Positions 54,346 to 64,000 of a DNA stretch of 64,000 nucleotides are shown here, in pieces (position 1 is the first letter of the stretch; every line of letters begins with the position of its first letter). The stretch is from Anastrepha obliqua. Lineage: Eukaryota > Arthropoda > Insecta > Diptera > Tephritidae. Location: contig NC_072893.1 of NCBI RefSeq assembly GCF_027943255.1, positions 87,427,784 to 87,491,783 on the forward strand, in the 5' to 3' direction. A program made the translations under genes and the position numbers. The notes under the pieces are model-generated. The model did no database searches and had not been told where the DNA came from. It was given only the letters and a program-made list of their open reading frames with translations.

Positions 54346-56977
54346 TCCATGAATTACTATTTATTTATAACTAATAATGCAATTTATTAGTTATTTCGAA
54401 TTTTCTTAGAACTTAAAATAGTTGTATTATTATATATGAATAATAAAACAAAGTATTACAAATTCGATTTGCCCTTCTTTCTCAAACATTAGAGTATATA
54501 GAAACTTGTGAATTTTTTTAAATATTTTCCGAGAGGCTCTTCTATTCTTAGTTGACCATTCCCTCAATATTTTTACTGAAACGTCATTTTGCTTTGGTTC
54601 AAAGTTCCATTAGTTGCCTTAGGTATGATTTTATCATGCGTAGGTCAAAGGTTCCTCGGGTGACAATACTTCATAGCATCGTACACAGTAATTTTTTTAT
54701 GAAAAGAGCGTATATCTAGCAAACCAAACCAAACATGACATTGAATTGAAAAAACCAATGATCAATTATTCACACGCAAAACGAACCTGTTCGTATATAC
54801 CTTTTGAATACATACCTACGAGTACATAAATCAAAGCACCGAAATATGTTGCTGAGCTCGATCTAACTATGTAGATCAATGAATTGGAGAAGCAAATCAG
54901 ACAAGTCTGGTAAAAAATTTTAAATCATAGCAAAACTAAAAGAAAAAGGTTAAGACTGACCAACAAAAGCATATGCATACATACATACATATGCAAGTAT
55001 ACTCATGCACGTTCAAATGTATATATATAAATATATATAATATAAATAATATACAAAGTGCAATGCAAACCACTTGTCTAAATGATATTCAAGGTGTACG
55101 AATAAATAACAGTGGTATCTTGCATATGCAATACAGCATTAAGAAACAATCGAAAAAAGTAAAAATCCAAAGAAAAATGCTGCAAACACACCTACTCACA
55201 TGCACACATATTTATTGTATGTATGATTGTGCACAGTTTCTCAAGCGCCAAAGGCCGTTAAAGAATTGAGTATGCCATATGCAGTTATATGCTGCTGCAT
55301 AGCTTTTGTTACTTCTGATGAAATATGTATGCATGTATGTCCGTATTGACTTTTGGAAAAGTTCATGCAACCACATTTCAATTGCAACAGTGGTGCGGAA
55401 TGCAAACGCCCACCACTAGAAACAATATTCAAGCGCGACGGCATAACAGAGAGGAAAGAGAGCTTGATTGCATAACGTAACCAGCTAATAAAACCAGATC
55501 TACAATGCTTATGTATGTATGTAGGTGATGTATATCTTATAAACTCGCTTAGTGTATTTCGTGCCATAATTCAGTTTAAAGTTTAGTCTACTTCATCCGT
55601 GATTATGGTCCAGGGCCTTCTGCAATTTAGACGCGACGCTTGGCAAAGTTCAAAAACGTAATTAACATATACTCATACATTTATAATTTATATGTATATA
55701 AAGAAATGTGTTGAAAAGTGCGCAATTGCATTATTACTTGTACATTCTTTGTTATTACTATGTCTGTATGTATGTATATAGGTATGTATGTATATTTGCT
55801 ATTAGAAATAGGTGCGCGGTAGCCATTGCAATTACAGCCAATGAGTCGCAGTAGTGACTCTGTACCATGACACGGTGTTCTAGAATACTGAACAAGAAAA
55901 ATATAAAAAGACATAATAGGTAAATAAATAATAGAAACCACTTGCATTCTTTTGAAACTAGATTTTCCGCGCTGTATGTTTTATGAAGAAATAGTTGGTA
56001 CTTTGTGTTTTTTGTTTTTTTTTTTGCATCGTAGTAATTTGCTATCGTCTAAAGCAATTGTAAGTCATGCTTACAAGAACAAGAAGAAGAAATAAAAACA
56101 GATATACATAACAACTGTATATCTCAGCCACCTTTAGGCACTCGAAGATATGTATTTATTATATTGGCAACTAGCTCACTACTATAGTTATGCGGTTGAT
56201 CAGTAAGGCAGTAAGTATTTGTCTCTTTGAAAAGTGTGGTGTCATTCGGGGCAGCATGCGCAGTCAATTTGGAAACTTATTTGCCAACTATGACGTTGCA
56301 ACGATGACAGACAGTTGCAGTTAGTAAATTTTCAATAACGTTTTTGCAGTGAATTATCTGCAGAAAAAGAAACTGGCTTTGCTTTATGCCAAGTACAGTG
56401 GGCTGCCATAATTTTTATAGGAATTGCATCATTTGCTTAGCACTATGCATTCATTTAGCTGAAATATGAGCATTTGCGCATGTCCAGAAAGCCACCGCGC
56501 CAGCCAGTTTACTCACTGATTTAGCTTATCAAAGTATGGAAAAGAGATATAATTTTCAGTGCAGGCATTGTTGAACGCAATTTTTTTTTAAATATTGTCC
56601 GGTTTGAATTTTGCGTAGTACATATACTACATGCATAGAAGAAACAGCGTTTACGATTTTGATATTTGATTACGCTGGGCTTGCAATAGAACAGATTTGC
56701 CCCTATTTCCTTGCATATAGCCTAGACAGGTTGGGATACATCAAAAGCAGGAGATCATATTTCGCTTGTTTCCTGGAAGAATTCTATAACTCAAAAAACC
56801 AGAGATTCGGCTAAAATAGGTCTAAAGTCTAGAATTTTTTATGCCTTCCTAAGTAAAAGAAAAGAAACACATTTTCCTCTAATGGGGTACTATTAACAGC
56901 TAATGCCAACCATTTTTTACACAGCATAAAATATGAGTTGGTGGTAATTACTGCATAACTATCGAAAAAAAAAAATA
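54346..56977. other. No gene seen
   Basis: Unique-looking mixed-composition DNA, with microsatellites at 54965-55035, 55325-55345, 55505-55525 and 55760-55795. ORFs at 55241-55567 (-) and 54973-55269 (+) lack family resemblance. The blocks 55350-55640 and 56200-56560 are less AT-rich and repeat-free, as regulatory DNA often is. Confidence 0.4.
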
Positions 56978-57650
56978 TCGCGTGTTTTTTAGCTGCATGA
57001 GAAATATCGATGTCGATAACTATAGATTGTTAAGCCGATAGCCCCAGATGCTATTTGCCTTACTATTGTAATATATAATTATAAATAATTATATTTCATA
57101 TAAACAAATAAATAATTAAACTACAGTTTGACAGCTGAGAATGACAAACTGTGTCGACATTTCTATTCAGTAAGGTTGCCAAACTCATCATAAATCATTT
57201 AATGCCAGAACAACAATTCCAAGTTGTGGAAATTTACTTTGAAAAAAAAAAACCAAACTGTTCGCAACTGTTCGTGTTCAAAAAGACGCCGAAAAATCGA
57301 TACTTCATCATTCTCAACCAATTGCCCTTTGTTATTCGACTACGTGGAAAATTTTACGCAAAGCTCTCGGCTTACGTACCTATAAAATGCAGCTCGTGCA
57401 AGAATTGAAACCAAATGACCATCGTTTGCGTCATATTTTTTGCTCATTGGGCTCATTTAGAATTATTACTCAGATTTCTTGAAAGAAGTAGTCAAAAATT
57501 GGACTGGCCGCAGCGGACATATGTCGGATATCATATTCAAAAAATAAATGCCAAGAAATTATCTACCAGATAATAAAATAAATGAATTCCAAAAATATCT
57601 TTGTTTTGTATTACCATTTTAAGCTCTCAAGCTCGTAAAATACACCCGAC
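56978..57650 (+). mobile_element. gambol/DUF4817-like family A element with internal insertion
   Basis: Left end 'tcgcgtgttttttagctgca' (56978) and right end 'taaaatacacccga' (to 57649). N-terminus 'HLMPEQQFQVVEIYFEKKK' (57200), then 'YKMQLVQELKPNDHRLRHIF' (57380-57440), a deletion, and 'VVKNWTGRSGHMSDIIFKK' ending 57547. About 100 bp at 57026-57126 are absent from the other family A copies and are bordered by ACTATAG and ACTACAG. Inactive. Confidence 0.82.
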
Positions 57651-60239
57651 ACATATGTAAGTAATATAAGAAAAAATTCTTTTGGGTTATGACGTTTTTC
57701 CAACAAAAAACGATTTGTCATCGAAAAAGTGTACTATCGTTTTTTTGTAGGAATTGAACACATGACCTTCTGTTTGATGACCAATGCATCACGCGCAAAC
57801 ACACTTGGCTGCAGTGACCGCACAAATGTGCAATGATTCGCTTGCATGCATATGTACATATATATGTATGTGTGTATAAAGCTGTAAAAAACTGCTGCTG
57901 TAAAAACGTAAAAAGGGACACTTGATCTTTACGGCTTCACTCAGCACAATTCTATAGGCCATGGCTACCTGACCGAAGTGGCATTTGTGATTAATCTACC
58001 ATCAATATTTTTTGTTGGGTCATAAAAGCAATAAACGTCTGCACCCAAGTAAAAAACATCTTGATTCAACTTACAACTTAAAATGTGTGCAATGGCAGTC
58101 AAATATACATACTTTCATACATACATATATACAAATATGCATACATATATATTACATACAAATACATAGCCACATATTTATGCACATGGAAAATGGTAGC
58201 GCCAATAGAAATATGCAGAAATAGAGAAGTTGCTTGTTCGAGCATCCTGTTAAAGTTCAAACTCAAAGCTGAGTAGCCTGGCGGCTTTCAGCATATCTGC
58301 AAGAACTCTTATATATATACATAAATACATACATGCATACAAACATATGCATGCACGCAATTCTGTATGTAGTACGAGTATGTACATCCATATGTGTCAT
58401 GCTGCGCAAATATCCAGATGATGTAGAAGATGTACCAGTTATTGGATGCCTACCTGGTAGATGGTAGTTAACGATTTAAACTAACTATTCTATAAACGAG
58501 TTTCTTAGCCACCGCAATGAAAAAGTCAATGAACGCGGTTGCTCTTAAACAACACAGAGATTCAACTTCTTGCTGGAGTCATAAGATAAACCACTGCTGT
58601 AAAAGATGCCAACCACCAACTGGGAGATGGTGGATGGCATAGTTCGGTGACATGGCAGGCAGGTACTCCGACTATCCACCATTATTAACCATTTCGCATT
58701 TCGCATTGTTAAATATTAAATAATCCCATACAAACTCAATGCGGGATATGTGCCAAAACAAAAAACAAAAAATGGTAGAAACATTTACCAGTCATCAATG
58801 GACATACATACATATGTATGTATGTGCACATAGGCTTTAACAGATACATATATGTAAGTATATATGGGCATACATACATTGCTACATATGTACATATATG
58901 CATACATACGCAGGCATTCATGTTATAAACTTTATAATATAAAGCGTTGCGCGCAAGGAAGAGCGAAGGAGCGCGTAATGTGAGACGAATTGGCATGAAA
59001 ACGAGTTTTATCTATTTACTCCTGCGAAGCAGAAAAATGAAATGCTCAGCAAAAAAGTGATTTTTGTTTTGATTTTTTTTGTTTTGATTTTTTTTGTTTT
59101 GATTTTATAAAAGCGACACAAGCAAAAACAAAAAATAAAGCAAGCGGACATAAACTTTGCATTTTTAAGATCGAACCGCATGCAGGCGACTTGCAGTAGT
59201 AGCAGACTCTTGTCACTATAAACCGTTTACGAATATTATGTAATAGTGGTCAATACATTTATGGGCACATGCATACATATGTTGGTAGTATGTTTCTATA
59301 TACAAAAAAATGCATAAGTGGTTGTATGATGTATAACGTACAGATGCTGATGGTACGCTTATTAATTGCCGTCACTGTTTTGTGAAGGTGTAGGCGCTAC
59401 ACATGTATGTATGTATATAATTTAAAATTGTTTTTTTAATTTTTATCACTTTTTATATTATGCATTTATTTTGGATTTGATTGCCACCGATTTTGAAGGA
59501 AATGCGCTTATTAATGTGCTACTGGGTCGACAGTTTTGGTTTTTACATACAAGCTTTTACGAGACGAATCAGTCATGACTTATGGCATAAATGCACATGC
59601 ATGTATGTGGTGATTTGGTAATGGTTGGTAGTAGACATAAATACCGATAATGATTTATTTATCTCTTAAACTGTTCAAATGAATGCCCACCTGTTGTTTT
59701 CCGAATGCAATTCGAAGCGCAGAAAAAGCGTTGCGTTATAGCAGCTTAAAGCTCTTAAATATGCAAAGCGGCACATTTAGAATGAAGAAATCACGCAATT
59801 AAGGCGTTTTATAAGTAGTTTCGATTGCAGCAGCCACTTAATATTCAACACGCTTAAGCAATTTTAAAATCATCCGCAGAACTGAGAATAGTATTACAAA
59901 AAATAACCCACAGTTTTTTCTCTATAAAAATGCACTTACTACCATAGATAATTACATTAAACGCTTATCTTTTGTTAGAGAATGTTTCTAATTGAATTTA
60001 TTGAGCTCCCCATTCCAATTAAGCTCTGTTCACACCACCCAAGAAAAGCTAAATTTCCACAATAAAAACGCGATAAATAAATGCCTGCCTCATTATTTTG
60101 GCAAGCAATTTTATCAGCTACAAAATAGTGGAAAGTTTTTCTTGAGCTTTTGTTTTTTTGTTCTTTAAAAGGTGTGGGCTTCATGGCAAATAGTGGCGCG
60201 TTTTGCAATTACGTCTGATATTTCTTGTGACGTATGTAA
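57651..60239. other. No gene seen; one short tandem repeat
   Basis: Microsatellite-rich (57850-57875, 58110-58170, 58310-58350, 58800-58910). At 59061-59105 a 15-bp unit 'tttttgttttgattt' is repeated three times. No coding sequence recognised. Confidence 0.45.
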
Positions 60240-60525
60240 AATTTTTATACAATATACTTATAACATACTACTTACTAAAATAGTTATTCAAAAACCTAAT
60301 TGGATATTTAAATTTGCGCCACCTTGTATTTAAAATCTTTCGATAGACAAGACAAATTCACTTACATCCAAACAAGGGAGCGTGTAAAAGTCAAAAGACA
60401 AATTTCCATCACTCAAAATCATTTTTTTATTTAGTAAAAAAATTATTCAAAGACAAAATTGGATAATTAATTTTGCACCAGCTTCTATTTAAAATCTTTC
60501 AATAGATAAGACAAACTTACTTGAT
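60240..60525 (-). mobile_element. AAGTGGCGC-type MITE with partial tandem duplication
   Basis: A MITE end in minus orientation at 60284-60330 ('ttgcgccaccttgta') and a second, longer one at 60395-60490 ('ccatcactcaaaatcatttt', 'aattaattttgcaccag'). Each is followed by the same flank, 'tttaaaatctttcgatagac' and 'tttaaaatctttcaatagat', about 157 bp apart. So a unit containing MITE end plus host flank was duplicated in tandem. Confidence 0.7.
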
Positions 60526-60560
60526 TAAAAATTCAATTCGTTAAAGTTGAATTGAGCCTA

Positions 60561-61494
60561 CCTTCTACTCAAATATGAACGAGACGTTTACAATAAAACG
60601 GTCCACGGATGACATATGGCAAAAATAAATTTTTTGTTTTTTGGCAGGACTGTTATAAGCTTACATGGCAAATTTCAGCGTGATATGTCACATAGTTTGT
60701 TTTCTGTGCTACTGTAAACAAGTCAAGCTCGAGTGTGTTCTTCGAATTTAACGATGGAAATTCAAGTTGAACAAAGAATTTGTTTGAAATTTTGTTATTC
60801 CAACAAAATTTCGGCTTCAGACGCCTTAAAAATGTTGCAGACAACCTATGGGGACTCTACTCTATCGCGTGCACGTGTTTTCCAGTGGTACAAATCGTTC
60901 AAAGAGGGCCGTACATCAACCCAAAAAACCACGCCAAAGTCGCTCAAAAATTAAGGTTAATCTGACTGTTTTTTTTCGATTACGAAGGTGTGGTGCACTC
61001 GGAGTTCCTTCCGCAAGGCCGATCGGTTAACGCTGAATATTATTTAGACGTTTTAAAGCGTTTGCGCGAGAACATTCGTCTTAAAAGGAAGGAATTGTGG
61101 GACAACAAGTCATGGTTCTTGCATCACGATAATGCACCAGCTCACACATCACGTCTTGTTCGCGATTATTTGAACAAAAATAATGTTAATATCGTTCCGC
61201 AAGCACCGTATTCGCCTGATATGGCTCCATGTGACTTTTTCCTGTTTCCCAAGCTCAAGTTGCCGCTCCGTGGAAACATTTTGAGACAATTGAAGTCATA
61301 AAAGAGAATTCGAAGAACACCCTCGAGCTTGAATTGTTTACGGTAACACAGAAAACAAACTATATAACATATCACGCTGAAATTTGAGATGTAGGCTTAT
61401 AACAGTCCTACCAAAAAACAAAAAATTTATTTTTGCCATATGTCATCCGCGGACCGTTTTATTGATAACGTCTCGTTCATATTTGAGCAGAAGG
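60561..61494 (+). mobile_element. mariner with 188-bp terminal inverted repeats, internally deleted
   Basis: Ends 60561-60748 and 61307-61494 are inverted copies over 188 bp with about 14 mismatches by eye (about 93%). TA flanks both sides (60559-60560, 61495-61496). The transposase starts at ATG 60754 ('MEIQVEQRICLKFCYSNKIS'), covers the first helix-turn-helix ('SRARVFQWYKSFKEGR'), is broken by a deletion near 60945, and resumes with 'LTVFFDYEGVVHSEFLPQ', 'FLHHDNAPAHTSRL' and 'APYSPDMAPCDFFLFPKLK' (D34D spacing exact). It is cut off near 61300, where the inverted repeat begins, so about 40 C-terminal residues are missing. First catalytic Asp deleted. A normal mariner has TIRs of about 30 bp. 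Confidence 0.9.
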
Positions 61495-62571
61495 TATATT
61501 TAATATTGGCTTTCATATTATTGTGGTTTTTGTTGTAGGGGCATAGCTTAGTGGTTTCATGAAATTTGTTCACCACCTTTAAATTGTTGACCTTTTCAGG
61601 TGATTATTTCCACCAAAAAATCAAGAATTTTGAGATATCTTGTTCTTAAAGATCAACCACTTTCATAAAAAATTTCAGGAACTCTAACGCGTTGATCAAT
61701 CGTGTAAAATTGTGCATCTGTCAACTTGCCAAATGTTAAAGATAACTTAAAAAAGGATACCGTCTGGAATTATTCACTACTGACATCTAGGCCTCACTTA
61801 TGAAAGACCCTTTACATATGTGCATATGTCTGATCACCCTGTAAAAGTGCATTGTTTCTGCTCGTAAGTGTATATAGTCTAACGATGTAATGAAATTAGT
61901 ACTTTAGGCGAAAAAATGTGCCTTAAATGGAAAGTTGGTGTGGTTCTCGATTCGTAAAAGAAAGTGAAAAATTGCATGAGCGTTAAATATTTTTTAATTC
62001 CGTGATTATTTTCTCATGCGCAATCTTTGCAAGAGTTCAAGTTATTTTCGGCATATACTTCTGAACTCACTTCTTCCAATAATTTTTAATGTGTGTTAAA
62101 GTGTCATCTGATAAGTGTTGCGAATTTCAAAATATAAACATATTTTTGCGCAATATAAACTTATCGCTAAAACTGCTACATACATACAAACATGCTTGTC
62201 AGACATTTCGCGACATTAAATTGACTAATCCTATTATTTGTTGGTAGTTTGAAGTAATTTAGGCCTATTTTTATAGAAATGTTTTCATTTGCATGGTAGT
62301 GCTAACATTATCTGGCTTACCACTTCCTTTCACACGTACTCGTACACACATACATATGCATTATATGCAAAATGAGAGAAGAATCGTATATCGTACCGAA
62401 AGTTATACCTTTTTGTATTCACGACGACTAATCTTTCGCTTTTCGCTTTCAAAACTAACTGTAGTAAAAAACTAGAAAGCTGAAAAACGTGTGTCGAATA
62501 CAATTTTGATAGATTTCAGGTGTCTCTAACAAAACCGAAATTAATTGCGGCATATGATTGATATTATACTG
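61495..62571. other. No gene seen
   Basis: AT-rich to mixed, no recognised repeat other than short microsatellite. The 60-codon ORF at 62293-62475 has no support. Confidence 0.4.
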
Positions 62572-62650
62572 CCAATGAAATGGAAAAACATCAAGACGCA
62601 TACCACAAATTTTAGGAGGAGCTCGACCGACAAAGGTTGTAGACGCCATT
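62572..62650 (+). repeat. SINE fragment, 3' end
   Basis: 'aacatcaagacgcataccac' then 'aggaggagctcgaccgac' and 'gtagacgcca', the 3' part of the SINE ('...gtacgcgcca'). Confidence 0.65.
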
Positions 62651-62936
62651 TGCAAATATACTTGTATATATAAAATTTATGAGAGTTGGAATCTTAAGAA
62701 AACACTTTCCCTTACTTGCCAGAAAGAATCAGAATCACACTTTTTCCAAAACTAGAATGCTCCGGTGCTGGATTCTGTTAGAAGGATCAAACGAAATACA
62801 CATTTTGAGCCGATTTAAAAGTTTACGATTAAATTTAATTTTTTGGGTGTGCGGAGACCAAAGGTTCACCCTTTTCGACATTCTCATGGTAAATCGGCAT
62901 AGGGAACTATACTACGATCCCTACATTTTAGTTACA

Positions 62937-63502
62937 TCGGTTGTTTTTTTAGCTGCAGAGATCTAACGATATTGATAACTATGGTTTAACAGCTCAGAAT
63001 TGCAAAATGTGTTGGTTTGCTTAGTAAGGTTTGGCAAGTCATCATGAATCGTGTTACCCTAGAATAACGTTTCCAAATTGTGGAAATTTACTTAAAAAAA
63101 ATATCTGTTCGCGAAGTTCATACAGCACTGGCGACATCATCGGCTATTGTTTCTTTCTAAATAAGGAAGGAGCTGCCGTTATGCTGAATGGCGAGCGCTA
63201 TCGAGCCATGCTGACTGAAGTTTTGTTTCCAAAAATTAACGGACGGTGCCACTTGCCATATAACACGCCAACAATCGATTTATAGCAATATGCAAGGCGC
63301 CGTTGTTGCCATAATGCTAGATTTATTAGAAAAAGTAGTCAAAACCTGGACTGATCGAATGGACCATGTAACTCGTAGCAACGGCGGACATAACAAGAGA
63401 TGATACTCAAAAAATAAATAAATAAATATAAAAAATGCAATCCAGCAATATTTTTACTGTTTTGTATTATAAGTTTTCCTCAAGCTTTTAAAAAACACCC
63501 GT
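62937..63502 (+). mobile_element. gambol/DUF4817-like family A element
   Basis: Left end 'tcggttgtttttttagctgc' (62937), then 'gataactatggtttaacagc'; right end 'caagcttttaaaaaacaccc' (63481-63500). Transposase traces: N-terminal region out of frame at 63040-63120, 'VMLNGERYRAMLTEVLFPKI' (63180-63240), 'ATCHLPYNTPTIDL'-like sequence at 63245 (second catalytic region, Asp box lost), and a C-terminal 'VVKTWTDRMDHVTRSNGGH' at 63335. About 565 bp; inactive. Confidence 0.82.
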
Positions 63503-64000
63503 TATGTTATGCTCCGCTGTTCTATGTAAAAAACAACGGGAAACATTTATGTGAAACATTTTAACCCTCTAACACCAAAATAGATAGTCCTTTTTTGTCC
63601 CTTTTGTGAGAAAGGGTTCAAAATACGCATAACAGAGGAATATAACGGTTTGAAATGTACCACAAAAATATGTGTCATAAAATTCCACTATACGTTTCTT
63701 AATACATCAAAGCTCAAAACTCAACTTTAACGCCAGAAATAAGTCAAAACGGAAAAATGTGTACGGTAACTTCTACTGAAATTGCACCAAAACAATTTGT
63801 TCAATGCAACTAACGAAATTAAGCTTTTAACCTCTTAGGGCTCATACACCTGCTATTTGAAATAGTGAAAAATTCTCTCGCCTTACGATTAAATCTCTAA
63901 GAATAGCACGAGTGCACAGAATTTTCGCAAAATAAAACCTAAATATGTATTTCTCGTTTTATTTAATATATTTTTATATTATAAAAGTTAAAATTATTTT
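63503..64000. other. No gene seen
   Basis: AT-rich sequence to the window edge, without ORF or recognised repeat. Confidence 0.4.

Noticed and set aside
54973..55269. 98-codon plus-strand ORF beginning with His/Tyr/Ile-rich sequence
   Set aside because: Starts in ACAT microsatellite and has no motif; no splice or promoter support.
1..64000. LTR retrotransposons or endogenous retroviral sequence
   Set aside because: I looked for long direct repeats, primer-binding sites and gag-pol motifs (protease DTG, integrase HHCC) and found none; all reverse transcriptase and RNase H pieces fit non-LTR families.

Overview
The window is eukaryotic nuclear DNA, almost certainly from a higher fly (Diptera). 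It is AT-rich, has no operon-like gene packing, and is full of short (ACAT)n/(GTATGTAT)n microsatellites and broken class I and class II transposons typical of fly genomes. A tephritid fruit fly is my best guess from the overall repeat style, but nothing in the sequence proves it. I found no complete host protein gene, no rRNA or tRNA gene and no CRISPR array. What can be read is an archaeological layer cake of transposable elements, plus one plausible host promoter with a first exon.

Region 1-13 kb: an RTE-type retrotransposon 3' end at the left edge, a deleted mariner (1023-1548), a gambol/DUF4817-like derivative (2863-3401), remnants of two other mariner lineages (3.8-4.2 kb and 6.3-6.7 kb), then a Helitron (7376-10235). 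That Helitron holds both a piece of its own helicase and an unrelated, apparently spliced ORF that is itself split by a Jockey-type insertion. A TTAA-flanked DNA element (10368-11284) sits inside the remains of a Jockey-type reverse transcriptase (11285-12490).

Region 13-25 kb: a deleted mariner (13229-13778) and an RNase H remnant; two gambol-like elements nested one inside the other (15346-16592); a second Helitron on the minus strand (16645-19277) interrupted by a young non-LTR element with an intact RNase H ORF and an 11-bp target-site duplication; a tRNA-derived SINE; a third Helitron (20113-21457) with a 129-bp internal tandem repeat; and a nearly complete mariner with perfect 24-bp ends (23351-24612).

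Region 25-43 kb: 3' fragments of several non-LTR clades (RTE, Jockey-like, RNase H-bearing), a Myb/SANT-like exon fragment, a full-length SINE (33196-33480), more mariners and two more gambol-like derivatives, one of which abuts a short MITE and shares a single TA with it.

Region 43-60 kb is much poorer in recognisable transposons. It holds two ORFs of unknown nature, a few SINE/MITE/RTE scraps, an unclassified 260-bp inverted-repeat element, and at 52.33-52.40 kb a TATA box, an initiator-like site and a splice donor in the right order for the promoter and non-coding first exon of a plus-strand host gene. Region 60-64 kb returns to transposons, including a mariner whose right end appears to have been replaced by an inverted 188-bp copy of its left end.

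The elements do not work together as a pathway; the shared logic is insertion, deletion and nesting, and the relative ages can be read from which element interrupts which.
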